A DNA stretch of 64,000 nt from positions 1,054,001 through 1,118,000 of the forward strand of contig NZ_CP060402.1 in assembly GCF_015040615.1 (NCBI RefSeq), in the 5' to 3' direction. This DNA is from Microbacterium sp. YJN-G (GTDB taxonomy: Bacteria; Actinomycetota; Actinomycetes; Actinomycetales; Microbacteriaceae). Below are positions 50,809-59,868 of this stretch, in pieces. The position numbers were made by a program, and so were the translations under genes. The notes under the pieces were generated by a model that saw only the letters and a list, made by a program, of their open reading frames with translations, made no database searches and had not been told where the DNA came from. Each line of letters opens with the position of its first letter. Position 1 is the stretch's first letter.

Positions 50809-51348
50809 GTGACCCAGCCCGTGACGCTCAGCGGACGGCCGATGACGCCGCCGCCCGGTGCGCCCGTCGAGGAACTCCTCGTCGCGCGATTCCGCGGTCA
50901 TGCCCGCAGGCTGTTCTGGTCGGCGCTGGTGCTCGTCGCCGTGTGCGGAGCCACCGCCTACCTGTACGGGAACCTCCCGGAGGGATTCGAGGACTGGACG
51001 CTGCTGGCAGCCGCCGGCGCCGCAGTGCTCGTCCTCGTCGTCGTGCCCTTCCTGGTGTGGCTCTCGCGCTCGTACACGATCACGACCCGCCGGGTCATCG
51101 TGCACGACGGGATCGGCGCCCGCCGCCGCCGTGAGCTCGCGCACGCGCGGGGCTACTCGATCGGCGTGCGTCGCGGCCCGCTGCAGCGGGTGTGGGGCGC
51201 CGGCACGATCACGCTCAGCAACGGCATCGACGCGCCGCTGCGACTGGTGAACGTGCCCAGCGTGAACCTGGTGAACGAGGTGCTCGCCGATCAGGTCGAG
51301 GTGAACCAGATCCTCGCGCACCGCGATGCCCAGGCCACCGGCGCCTGA
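50809..51348 (+). CDS. Bacterial PH-domain membrane protein (Rv3278c-like)
   Basis: 179 residues with two transmembrane helices (about 35-55, 65-87) followed by a bacterial PH (YdbS/YdbT-type) domain: SRSYTITTRRVIVHDG, RELAHARGYSIGV and WGAGTITLSNG. Function unknown. GTG 50809 has CACAAT (50797-50802) 6 nt upstream and overlaps GGAGGA. It lies between birA and purK as in mycobacteria. Confidence 0.82.
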   Translation: MTQPVTLSGRPMTPPPGAPVEELLVARFRGHARRLFWSALVLVAVCGATAYLYGNLPEGFEDWTLLAAAGAAVLVLVVVPFLVWLSRSYTITTRRVIVHDGIGARRRRELAHARGYSIGVRRGPLQRVWGAGTITLSNGIDAPLRLVNVPSVNLVNEVLADQVEVNQILAHRDAQATGA

Positions 51349-51355
51349 GATCCCG

Positions 51356-51418
51356 CTGGGTGCTTCGAGAGCCTCAGCATCCCAGTTGCTCTGGGTCGCA
51401 CAGCCTGTCAAAGGGCCC
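51356..51418. repeat. Pair of REP-like elements in opposite orientation
   Basis: CTGGGTGCTTCGAGAGCCTC followed by AGCATCCCAG (51356-51385) is an inverted copy of the 46-kb element and itself forms an imperfect hairpin. CTGGGTCGCACAGCCTGTCA followed by AAGGGCCC (51391-51418) is a second, direct copy. The pair follows the PH-domain gene and may end its transcript. Confidence 0.65.
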
Positions 51419-51482
51419 GCACCAACCCCGGCACGCACCGAGCCGCACATGCGGAAGAATGGTCACCGACGAAAGGGGCAGG

Positions 51483-52607
51483 ATGACGGTGCGCGTGGGA
51501 GTGATCGGCGGAGGACAGCTCGCGAGGATGATGATCGCGCCGGCGGTGGAGCTCGGCATCGATCTGCGCGTGCTCGCCGAGGACGAGGGGATGTCCGCTC
51601 AGCTCGCAGCCACCGCGGTCGGCGACTACCGTGACCTCGAGACCGTGCGCGCCTTCGCTCGCGACGTCGACGTCATCACCTTCGACCACGAGCACGTGCC
51701 GCAGGACGTGTTGCGCGCGCTCGTCGGCGACGGCGTGCAGGTGCACCCCGGTCCCGACGCCCTGCAGTTCGCCCAGGACAAGCTCGTCATGCGTCGCCGC
51801 CTCGCGGAGCTCGGCATCCCGCAGCCGGAATGGGGTGCCGTCCGGGATGCTGACGAACTGCAGGCCTTCATCGACGACCACGGCGGCGGAGCCGTCGTGA
51901 AGACCCCGCGCGGCGGCTACGACGGCAAGGGCGTGCGCGTCGTGCGCGCCGGAACCGACGCCGCGGACTGGTTCTCGGATCTCGCCGACGGCGAAGCGCT
52001 GCTCGCCGAGGAGCTGGTGTCGTTCACGCGCGAACTCGCCCAGCAGGTCGCCCGCCGTCCCGGCGGCGAGGTCGTCGCCTACCCGGTGGTCGAGACGGTG
52101 CAGCGCGACGGCGTGTGCGCCGAGGTCATCGCGCCGGCCCCCGGCGCGAGCATCCGGCTCGCCGAGGTGGCGGAGGGCATCGGACGCGCCATCGCGGAGG
52201 GCATCGGCGTGACCGGGATGCTCGCGGTGGAGCTGTTCGAGACCGACGACGAGCGCATCCTCGTCAACGAGCTCGCCATGCGCCCGCACAACAGCGGGCA
52301 CTGGAGCCAGGACGGCGCCGTGACCGGGCAGTTCGAGCAGCACCTGCGGGCCGTCGCCGATCTGCCGCTCGGACGCACCGAGCCGCGCTCGCCGTGGACC
52401 GTCATGGTCAACATCCTCGGCGGCCCCGCCGAGGGCGCCCTGGAGGACCGGTTCGCGGGTGCGATGGCTGAGCATCCGGAGGCCAAGATCCACACCTACG
52501 GCAAGGCACCGCGTCCCGGACGCAAGGTCGGGCACGTGAACGTCACCGGCGACGACCTCGACGACGCCGTGTACACGGCTCGTGCCGCCGCCGCACGGTT
52601 CCTGTGA
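51483..52607 (+). CDS. purK: 5-(carboxyamino)imidazole ribonucleotide synthase
   Basis: A 374-residue ATP-grasp enzyme that carboxylates AIR to N5-CAIR with ATP and bicarbonate in purine synthesis. VGVIGGGQLARMM opens the preATP-grasp domain; VVKTPRGGYDGKGV is the ATP-binding glycine-rich loop; VNELAMRPHNSGHW carries the metal and substrate residues. The ATG at 51483 follows AGGGGCAGG; an open extension upstream lacks signals. purE follows at 78 bp. Confidence 0.95.
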   Translation: MTVRVGVIGGGQLARMMIAPAVELGIDLRVLAEDEGMSAQLAATAVGDYRDLETVRAFARDVDVITFDHEHVPQDVLRALVGDGVQVHPGPDALQFAQDKLVMRRRLAELGIPQPEWGAVRDADELQAFIDDHGGGAVVKTPRGGYDGKGVRVVRAGTDAADWFSDLADGEALLAEELVSFTRELAQQVARRPGGEVVAYPVVETVQRDGVCAEVIAPAPGASIRLAEVAEGIGRAIAEGIGVTGMLAVELFETDDERILVNELAMRPHNSGHWSQDGAVTGQFEQHLRAVADLPLGRTEPRSPWTVMVNILGGPAEGALEDRFAGAMAEHPEAKIHTYGKAPRPGRKVGHVNVTGDDLDDAVYTARAAAARFL

Positions 52608-52685
52608 CCCGCGACGCCGACGGCACGGCCCTGCGCGGGCGTGCCGTTGCGCCGTTCTCCCAGCGGCGCGCCGTAGCCTGTCATG

Positions 52686-53201
52686 GTGACTGAGCCGCTG
52701 CATTCCTCGAGTTCGCCCCTGGTCGGTGTCGTGATGGGTTCCGACTCCGACTGGCGCGTGATGAGCGACGCCTCGCAGGCGCTCACTGACTTCGGCATCC
52801 CGCACGAGGTCGAGGTCGTCTCAGCCCACCGCACACCCGACAAGCTGATGAGCTATGCGCGCGAGGCCCGCGGCCGCGGCATCCGCACGATCATCGCCGG
52901 CGCCGGCGGAGCCGCGCATCTTCCCGGCATGCTCGCCTCGATGACCGCGCTGCCCGTCATCGGCGTGCCCGTTCCGCTGGCCTACCTCGACGGCATGGAC
53001 TCGCTGCTGTCGATCGTGCAGATGCCTGCAGGCATCCCTGTGGCCACCGTCTCCATCGGCGGTGCCCGCAACGCCGGCATCCTCGCGGCGCGCATCCTCG
53101 GTGCCTCCGACGCCGAACTCGCCGACCGCATCGAGGCGTACGCGCGCGAGCTCGAGGGCCAGGTGGAGCAGAAGAATCAGCGGCTGAAGGACTCGCTGTG
53201 A
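52686..53201 (+). CDS. purE: N5-carboxyaminoimidazole ribonucleotide mutase
   Basis: Class I PurE converting N5-CAIR to CAIR, directly after PurK. MGSDSDW (17-23) and VVSAHRTP (44-51) are the substrate-binding loops and [12 protein letters not shown] the third. I favour the GTG at 52686, six nt after TAGCCT (52674-52679), over the ATG one codon upstream. The stop overlaps the LCP start as GTGA. Confidence 0.94.
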   Translation: MTEPLHSSSSPLVGVVMGSDSDWRVMSDASQALTDFGIPHEVEVVSAHRTPDKLMSYAREARGRGIRTIIAGAGGAAHLPGMLASMTALPVIGVPVPLAYLDGMDSLLSIVQMPAGIPVATVSIGGARNAGILAARILGASDAELADRIEAYARELEGQVEQKNQRLKDSL

Positions 53202-54655
53202 CCCTGGCGGCTCCGCGTGCCCCGCATACGGGTGCGCGACCGCTGATCGAGACACGGCCGCTGCGGCATCCTGACAGCCGTGATCCCGCGCTGATGGGAC
53301 GGCGCGGCTGGTGGCTGCTCGTCATGAACGTGCTGGTGCCTGGTTCGGCGCAGGTGCTCGCAGGCAGCCGGCGGCTGGGTCGCTTCGGGCTCGGGGCCAC
53401 GCTGCTGGGCTGGCTGCTCGTCATCGTCGCGGCAGGCCTGGCGATCGTGGCGCAGCCCGCCCTGATCTGGCTCACCACGGGGCCCCTGTCGTGGCTCGTG
53501 CTCACTGTCGTGCAGGTGCTGCTGATCGGCTACGTGCTGCTGTGGATCGTGCTGACCATCGACGCGCTGCGGCTGGTGCGGCTGGTGAAGGTGCCGACGA
53601 TCACACGGTGGGCGGCACCCGTTGCGGCGATGGTCGTACTCGCACTTGTCAGCTCCGGCGCGGTGTACGCGTCGACCGTCGCCGCATCCAGCCGGGGCGC
53701 GATCGATGCCATCTTCGGCAGCAGCGGACCCAGCCTTCCGCCCAGCGACGGCTACTACAACATCCTGCTGCTCGGTGCCGACAGCGGCGACGGGCGCGAC
53801 TCGCTGCGCTTCGACAGCATCTCGGTCGCGTCGATCAACGCCGAGACCGGGGCGACGACCATCACCGGCATCCCGCGTGAGCTGCCCAATCCGCCGTTCA
53901 GCGAGGGCAGCCCCATGCTCTCCGAGTATCCGGACGGCTTCCGCGGGCACCGCGACAGCACCTGCGGCTGGAGCGGCTGGATGAACCAGATCCGCAACGC
54001 CGCCGAGGTGTGCCGCGAGGATCAGGGCACCGGCCTGTACCCGGATGCCGCAGCCCAGGGCTCGGCTCCCGGAATCGAGGCGACCAAGGACGCGGCCGAG
54101 GGCGTGCTGGGCATCGAGATTCCGTACTACGTCTTCCTCGACATGAACGGGTTCGCGGCGCTCATCGACGCCCTCGGCGGGGTCGAGATCGAGGTCACCC
54201 AGCGGCTGCCGAAGGGTGGCGGCCCCGGGGACACGAACCAGTCCGTCGACGAGTGGGCGATCGGATGGATCGAGCCGGGTCTGCAGCGCATGGACGGTGA
54301 CACCGCGCAGTGGTACGCGCGCTCCCGGTACACCACGAACGACTGGGACCGGATGAAGCGCCAGCGGCAGCTGCAGGAGGCGATCCTCGCGCAGTTCACG
54401 CCCGAGAACGTGCTGTCGAGGTTCAGTGCCATCGCCGACGCGAGCGCAGTACTGGCCGACACCGACCTGCCCAAGGACAAGCTGCCGGAGTTCTTCGACC
54501 TGATGCTCAAGGCCAAGAAGCAGCCGGTCACCCGTATCGAACTGACACCGGAGAACGGCGTCGATGAGCACGAGCCCGACTACGACCAGATCCACGAGAT
54601 GGTCCGGACCGCGCTGCACCCGCCGAAGCCCGAGACCGAGGCACCGTCCGAGTAG
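53198..54655 (+). CDS. LytR-CpsA-Psr (LCP) wall-polymer ligase
   Basis: 485 residues. Four hydrophobic helices (about 38-58, 62-85, 93-120, 138-157) anchor an extracytoplasmic LCP domain. [47 protein letters not shown] and [19 protein letters not shown] carry the Asp and Arg residues that bind polyprenyl-pyrophosphate. LCP enzymes attach teichoic acids or arabinogalactan to peptidoglycan; here the substrate is likely the polymer made by the neighbouring transferases. Rv3267 occupies the equivalent place. Confidence 0.92.
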   Translation: MTLAAPRAPHTGARPLIETRPLRHPDSRDPALMGRRGWWLLVMNVLVPGSAQVLAGSRRLGRFGLGATLLGWLLVIVAAGLAIVAQPALIWLTTGPLSWLVLTVVQVLLIGYVLLWIVLTIDALRLVRLVKVPTITRWAAPVAAMVVLALVSSGAVYASTVAASSRGAIDAIFGSSGPSLPPSDGYYNILLLGADSGDGRDSLRFDSISVASINAETGATTITGIPRELPNPPFSEGSPMLSEYPDGFRGHRDSTCGWSGWMNQIRNAAEVCREDQGTGLYPDAAAQGSAPGIEATKDAAEGVLGIEIPYYVFLDMNGFAALIDALGGVEIEVTQRLPKGGGPGDTNQSVDEWAIGWIEPGLQRMDGDTAQWYARSRYTTNDWDRMKRQRQLQEAILAQFTPENVLSRFSAIADASAVLADTDLPKDKLPEFFDLMLKAKKQPVTRIELTPENGVDEHEPDYDQIHEMVRTALHPPKPETEAPSE

Positions 54656-54753
54656 GCGGGGCCGGCGCCCACGGCTGGTCCGGATCGGCCGCGGCTCGGG
54701 GTGCTTCGGCCGCGCCTCGGGGAAAGCGCGGCGGGCTCGCTTAGGCTGACCAC

Positions 54754-55827
54754 ATGAGTGTGCAGTTGCGCGTCGTGCTCGATCAGGCGGCGCAGATCGT
54801 CGACGCCGATCAGGCGCGCGCGGCCCTGGCGCTCACCGCCGGGCTGGTCGCGACGGCACCGCGCGGATGCGCGGTCTCTGCGCTGGTTCCGGCCGGCGGC
54901 GAGGCGGCGGTGCCCGGTCTTCAGGATGTGCGCACGCTCACGCTCGGCCGGCGCGAGCTGGCCATGGCATGGCGCAGCGGCATCCCCGTGGGCGGTGCGG
55001 GCGGACTCATCCACGCGCCGAGTCTGATGGCGCCGCTGGTGCGGCACGATCGCACGCATGACAACGACCAGGTCACCGTGACGCTGTGGGATCTGTGCGC
55101 CTGGGAGGCCCCCGAGACCATGCCGAAGGCGCTGGTGGCCTGGCAGCGCGCGATGCTCAAGCGCGCGGTGAAACACGCGGATGCCGTCGTCGTCCCGTCT
55201 CACGCGATGGCCGAGCGCCTGGCCGACATCGTGGCGCTGGGCGACCGCGTGCGGGTCATCGCCGGAGCGGCGCCCGAGGGCTTCCACGTGCCGGATGACG
55301 CCGAACGACGCCGCCAGGACCTGCAGATCCCCGAGCGGTACGTCGTACTGAACGGTGACGGCGATGATCTCACCGCCGGGTTCCGGGCGGCTGCCGGAGC
55401 GGGGGAGCACGTGGTGGTGCTGGATGCCGCCGACGGCACCGAACCGGCCCTCTCGGAGGCGGCCTCGGCGGCCGGGCTTCCCGAGCGGCGCGCCCACATC
55501 CGCGGTGCGCTCGGGGATGCCGACCGTGCTGCCGTGCTCGGCGGAGCGGCGGCGTTCGTGGCGACATCCGGCAGGTCGGCGTGGCCGTGGCGGGCCGTCG
55601 AGGCGATGACGCTCTCGGTGCCTGTCGTGGCACTCGATTCGGGTGTGCACCTCGATGTCATCGCCGACGGCGGCGCGGTGGTCGCCGCGAACGACCTCGG
55701 CGGGGCCCTGGAGGATGCGCTGGCGGCGGGGGAGCGGCGGCTGCGGGTGATCGCTGCCGACCGCGCACGCGCGTTCTCCTGGGGGAGCTCGGCGGAGCGG
55801 GTCTGGGCGCTGCACGCCGAACTCTGA
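54754..55827 (+). CDS. Family 4-like glycosyltransferase
   Basis: 357 residues of GT-B type: an N-terminal Rossmann region, VTVTLWDLCAWEAPETMP, KHADAVVVPSHAMAERL and a C-terminal AFVATSGRSAWPWRAVEAMTLSVPVVALD, the region that in GT4 enzymes binds nucleotide-sugar. The usual E-x7-E is not complete (SGRSAWPWRAVE), so donor type is uncertain. TAGGCT (54742-54747) lies 6 nt before the ATG. Confidence 0.75.
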   Translation: MSVQLRVVLDQAAQIVDADQARAALALTAGLVATAPRGCAVSALVPAGGEAAVPGLQDVRTLTLGRRELAMAWRSGIPVGGAGGLIHAPSLMAPLVRHDRTHDNDQVTVTLWDLCAWEAPETMPKALVAWQRAMLKRAVKHADAVVVPSHAMAERLADIVALGDRVRVIAGAAPEGFHVPDDAERRRQDLQIPERYVVLNGDGDDLTAGFRAAAGAGEHVVVLDAADGTEPALSEAASAAGLPERRAHIRGALGDADRAAVLGGAAAFVATSGRSAWPWRAVEAMTLSVPVVALDSGVHLDVIADGGAVVAANDLGGALEDALAAGERRLRVIAADRARAFSWGSSAERVWALHAEL

Positions 55828-55920
55828 AAGATACCTGCGAACGAGGGCGACACGCCGATGGAACGACACCGATATACCGGCTGGCTGGCATCATCCGGCA
55901 ACATCAGTCACACTATTCAC

Positions 55921-58119
55921 ATGCATCCACGCGACACCCGCCGACCGCACGTGTCCCGAACGGCCCGATGGGCGACGACTGTCATCGCCATCATCGCGCT
56001 CGTCTTCGGCACTGCAGCGCCGTCGCTGGCAGCAGCTGTGCCGGTCGTTCCCTCGGCTGCGACCGCTGCGACTGGTGTCGCGGGTGGACCGGTGAAGACA
56101 TCGCTCGCTGGGTTCGCACCCGGCAACATCATCAGTGATGCGGTGTTCACCAACAACACGACGATGACCGAGGCGCAGATCCAGGCGTTCTTCGACTCCA
56201 AGGTGAAGACCTGTCGAGGCGGCATCGATGAAGACGGCAAACCGATCATCTGCCTGAAGGACTACCGCACCGACTCGGTCGACAGGCCTGCAGACAGCTA
56301 CTGCAAGGGATACACCGGCGCCAAGGGCGAGTCGGCCGCGCGAATCATCCACCGCGTGGCGCAGTCCTGCAACATCAATCCGCAGGTGCTCATCGTGATG
56401 CTCCAGAAGGAGCAGAGCCTCGTGACTCACACATGGCCCAGCGCCTGGCGCTATGAGAAGGCCCTCGGCCAGGGGTGCCCGGATGACGCACCGTGCGACC
56501 CGAAGTATGTCGGCTTCTTCTACCAGATCTACGGCGCAGCTCGTCAGATGCAGCTCTACATGGAGGGGCGTTACTTCACGTGGTATGCACCCGGGAACAC
56601 CTGGAACGTGCTCTACCACCCGAACCGCGGGTGCGGCACCGCGCCCGTGTACATGGCCAACAAGGCGACCTCGGCCCTGTACTACTACACGCCGTACCAG
56701 CCCAACGCGGCGGCCCTGCGCGCCGGTTACGGCACGGGTGACTCATGCTCGAGCTACGGCAACCGCAACTTCTACAACTACTTCACCGACTGGTTCGGCT
56801 CGACGCAGTATCCCGACGGGCCCATCGTCAACGCTGGCCGGGACATCTACCTCATCACCAACGGAACGGCTCACCACATCACCGCCGACGTCTGGGCGCA
56901 GTACCGCGCAGCCTTCGGCGATCCTGTGCCCACAAGCAGCGCTCATATCGCCTCGCTGGCCCAGGGGGCCAAGGCGACCCTGTTCCTCCACGATCAGGGT
57001 GCGGGCACCGTCGCCTATCTCGATGGCGGGAAGACGCACCGTTTCCCCACGTGTGATCTTGTAGTGGCCTGGGGTGGAGACTGTCAGGCGGCTCTCACTC
57101 GCCTCGATTCAGAGGACTTCACCCAGCCGGGCGCGGGTGCGGAGATGACCGCGCGCGCGAGCGTGGCTGGGGACGCAAGGCTCTTCCTGCTTGAGGGCCG
57201 TGAACTTGTGCCGTACGAGTCGGCCGCCGCGCTCCAGGCATGGGGGCACGAGACAACGGGGTTCTACGTGGCTACCATGCCTGCTGCCACTGCCGCCAGG
57301 TATCGGGCACTCCCCACGCGGTTCGTCCCAGGCCAGTTCGTCGTTGCCACTGGTGCGACTCGGGTCTATCTGCCTACAGCTGACGGAGAACTCCACTACC
57401 TCCCGTCGTTCGATACCGCGAGAAGCCTGGGACTGCCAACATCCGTGAAGCGGGTCAGTGCCGAAGCGGTGAAGTCGAATAGGGTCACGACGACCCTCGG
57501 CCCGTTTGTACTGTGCGATGCCAAGACTTATTTCGGCGCCGGAGGAGCGCTCCATCGTGTGGATGGAAACTACGGTTTCACGCCAGTCGCCCTCGACGCC
57601 ACGACATGTGGCAGGTTGCGGATCGCTGACGACACGGAGAAGGTTCTGTTCGTCAAGGCCTCTGCCGATCCGGCGGTCTATACTCCGATCCAGGGACGAT
57701 TCAGCCACGTCGCCAACCCCGCGACGCTCAGCATCCTGAATGGTGCGGGTAGCATTCGTATCGTCTCGGTCACCAGCGGTGAGCTGAGCAGGCTCCCGAA
57801 GGGCGAGCAGATCCGCACGGACATCGGATTCGTCACAACACCTTCTGATGGGCGCGTGTACCTGTCTGACGCTGGTCGCCTAGTCTATCTGACGAGTTGG
57901 ACGATCGCTGACGCACTCGGCATGCCGCGGATTGTCGTACCGATCTCCGACAAAGCGGCCGCGGCCATGTCGAAGGAGGGCAACGTCACGACTCTGGTCG
58001 AATGCTACGGACGTCTGTACCGGGGCGACGGAGGCGTCCTGAGGCGCGTCTCGGACGCGGGCGGCGAGATGGTGACGATCCTGTCGTCCGCCAACTGCGC
58101 CACTCTGCGGTTTGGCTGA
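55921..58119 (+). CDS. Large secreted protein: lysozyme-like module plus about eight repeats
   Basis: 732 residues. A signal peptide (1-38, APSLAAA at the cleavage region) is followed by a cysteine-containing conserved module (about 65-297) with NINPQVLIVMLQKEQSL (Glu164), GFFYQIYGAARQM and NFYNYFTDWFGSTQ, resembling a lysozyme-like fold by its single Glu after a helical VLL-type segment (inference). The rest holds about eight units of 50-60 residues with V-Y-L-x3-G-x2-H-x-(I/L) and a trailing W/L-G, e.g. DIYLITNGTAHHI, RVYLPTADGELHYL, RVYLSDAGRLVYL. ATG 55921 has CACACT 6 nt upstream; ATG 55858 is an alternative. Probable wall-associated or surface protein of unknown function. Confidence 0.75.
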   Translation: MHPRDTRRPHVSRTARWATTVIAIIALVFGTAAPSLAAAVPVVPSAATAATGVAGGPVKTSLAGFAPGNIISDAVFTNNTTMTEAQIQAFFDSKVKTCRGGIDEDGKPIICLKDYRTDSVDRPADSYCKGYTGAKGESAARIIHRVAQSCNINPQVLIVMLQKEQSLVTHTWPSAWRYEKALGQGCPDDAPCDPKYVGFFYQIYGAARQMQLYMEGRYFTWYAPGNTWNVLYHPNRGCGTAPVYMANKATSALYYYTPYQPNAAALRAGYGTGDSCSSYGNRNFYNYFTDWFGSTQYPDGPIVNAGRDIYLITNGTAHHITADVWAQYRAAFGDPVPTSSAHIASLAQGAKATLFLHDQGAGTVAYLDGGKTHRFPTCDLVVAWGGDCQAALTRLDSEDFTQPGAGAEMTARASVAGDARLFLLEGRELVPYESAAALQAWGHETTGFYVATMPAATAARYRALPTRFVPGQFVVATGATRVYLPTADGELHYLPSFDTARSLGLPTSVKRVSAEAVKSNRVTTTLGPFVLCDAKTYFGAGGALHRVDGNYGFTPVALDATTCGRLRIADDTEKVLFVKASADPAVYTPIQGRFSHVANPATLSILNGAGSIRIVSVTSGELSRLPKGEQIRTDIGFVTTPSDGRVYLSDAGRLVYLTSWTIADALGMPRIVVPISDKAAAAMSKEGNVTTLVECYGRLYRGDGGVLRRVSDAGGEMVTILSSANCATLRFG

Positions 58120-58186
58120 CGCTACCACCTTTCGCGAGTGCTCTACCTGAAGCTTCGGCCTGAACGCAGCGTCCAGGGCAACGGAT

Positions 58187-58192
58187 TAGAAT
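58187..58192 (+). promoter_or_regulatory. Candidate -10 box of the TagGH-like operon
   Basis: TAGAAT is the best -10 match in the 119-bp gap before the exporter genes and gives a leader of about 40 nt that contains AAGGAGGAG. Confidence 0.4.
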
Positions 58193-58238
58193 CAGGTGGA
58201 GCGCGGCCCGACAGCGGTTCGCTGCAAGGAGGAGTTGG

Positions 58239-59111
58239 GTGATCGAGCCGTTGGACGTTGTCGACGCGCGCTTGTATCAAGCGCCCGGCCGGGGTCGCGG
58301 GGTGCTGGATGTGTTCCGGAGGCGGTATCTGCTGCGACTTCTGGTGCGCAAGGCCACAGCCACGCGATACCGCAATTCCCTGCTGGGGTGGACCTGGTCC
58401 TATGTGAAACCGTTCTCGCAGTTCGCGGTCTACTTCTTCGTGATGGGGATCATCCTCAACATCCACAGAGAAGTCGACAACTTCGCGATATACCTTTTCT
58501 CCGGCATCGTGATCGTGAACCTCTTCAACGAGGGGTTCAGCAACGCAACGAACTCGATCATCGACAACGGCGCGCTCGTGCGCAAGATCTACCTGCCGAG
58601 GGAGCTCTTCCCTGTTGCCGCGATCATCGTCGCCTTCGTGCATTTCCTGCCGCAGGTGGCCGTGCTGCTCGTCATCTGCTTGTTGCTGGGATGGACACCG
58701 TCGCTCGTCGGCTTGGCTGCGATCCTTGGCGGGGTGCTGCTGGTGCTTGTGTTCGCGATCGGATTGGGCTTGTTCTTCGGCGGTATCAACGTGCGATTCC
58801 GCGACGCACAGAACCTCGTTGAGATCATCCGGATGTTCTCCACATGGACGTCTCCGGTGCTGTACATGTGGACGCTCGTCGTAGACAAGATGCCAGCCTG
58901 GCTCTTCCATATCTACATGTCGAATCCGCTGACGGTGGCGGTCGAACTCTTCCATGTAGGATTCTGGGAGCCAACCGCATCAGCCACGCCCGGCCTCCCT
59001 CCAGCCTTCGGTCTCTACTCCCTTGCCGCCATCGCGATCACTCTCGTGGTGCTGATCATCGGTCAGACCGTGTTCCGGCGCTTCGAGCGCACTTTCGCCC
59101 AGGACCTGTGA
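58239..59111 (+). CDS. ABC-2 type polysaccharide/teichoic acid exporter permease (TagG/Wzm-like)
   Basis: 290 residues with six transmembrane helices. The N-terminal RRRYLLRLLVRKATATRYRNSLLGWTWS amphipathic start, GGINVRFRDAQN, and the TSPVLYMW turn are typical of Wzm/TagG. AAGGAGGAG precedes GTG 58239. It exports lipid-linked polymer to the outer face together with the ATPase that starts 5 nt downstream. Confidence 0.88.
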   Translation: MIEPLDVVDARLYQAPGRGRGVLDVFRRRYLLRLLVRKATATRYRNSLLGWTWSYVKPFSQFAVYFFVMGIILNIHREVDNFAIYLFSGIVIVNLFNEGFSNATNSIIDNGALVRKIYLPRELFPVAAIIVAFVHFLPQVAVLLVICLLLGWTPSLVGLAAILGGVLLVLVFAIGLGLFFGGINVRFRDAQNLVEIIRMFSTWTSPVLYMWTLVVDKMPAWLFHIYMSNPLTVAVELFHVGFWEPTASATPGLPPAFGLYSLAAIAITLVVLIIGQTVFRRFERTFAQDL

Positions 59112-59115
59112 ACGC

Positions 59116-59868
59116 ATGCAAGACATGATCGCGGTTCAGACCGCAACACCTCCTACGATCATCGTTGAGAACGTCTCAAAATACTTCCTCAGACGCAACT
59201 CGCACTCTTTCAAAGAGGCGGCGATCGGCTGGCTTCAGCGCAAGAAGGTGGGCACCGACCAGTTCCTGGCGCTGGACGACATCAGCTTCCAGGTCGGGGA
59301 GGGCGAGTCTGTCGCAATCCTCGGGATGAACGGTTCGGGGAAGTCCACGACGCTCAAGCTGGTTTCGGGCGTGCTCGAGCCGGACTCCGGCCGAGTTCTC
59401 ACCCGCGGCCGCGTCGCCGGCCTGATCGAGGTGGGTGCGGGATTCCATCCCGACCTCTCAGGTCGCGAGAACGTCTTCCTGAATGCCGCGATTCTCGGCA
59501 TGTCGCGTAAGGAGACTGAGGAGAAGTTCGATGACATCGTAGAGTTCTCCGAGATCGGCGACTTCATCGATCAGGAAGTCAAGCACTACTCCTCGGGAAT
59601 GTTCATGCGTCTGGCATTCTCCGTGGCGATCCACGTCAAGCTCGATACGCTTCTCGTCGACGAAGTTCTCAGCGTCGGAGATGCCCCATTCCGGGCGAAG
59701 TGCGCAGTCAAGATCAAAGAGCTGACAGCTCGGGGCGTGACGATGCTCGTTGTGAGTCACGACATCGGAATGGTGAAGGAGCTCTGCACGCGAGGAATCG
59801 TGATCTCCAAGGGAAAGAAGATCTTCGACGGGACCATCGAGGATGCCGTCGAGCGACTCAAAGCTTGA
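59116..59868 (+). CDS. ABC transporter ATP-binding protein (TagH/Wzt-like)
   Basis: 250 residues with Walker A GMNGSGKST (70-78), signature YSSGMFMRL (158-166), Walker B LLVDEVLSVGD (179-189) and the H-loop VVSHD. SLFKEA-like segment HSFKEAAIGWL precedes the core, typical of polysaccharide exporters. There is no C-terminal carbohydrate-binding domain, so it resembles short TagH/RfbE forms. The first 60 bases from 59161 are only 47% G+C by my count, unlike the window average. Confidence 0.9.
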   Translation: MQDMIAVQTATPPTIIVENVSKYFLRRNSHSFKEAAIGWLQRKKVGTDQFLALDDISFQVGEGESVAILGMNGSGKSTTLKLVSGVLEPDSGRVLTRGRVAGLIEVGAGFHPDLSGRENVFLNAAILGMSRKETEEKFDDIVEFSEIGDFIDQEVKHYSSGMFMRLAFSVAIHVKLDTLLVDEVLSVGDAPFRAKCAVKIKELTARGVTMLVVSHDIGMVKELCTRGIVISKGKKIFDGTIEDAVERLKA

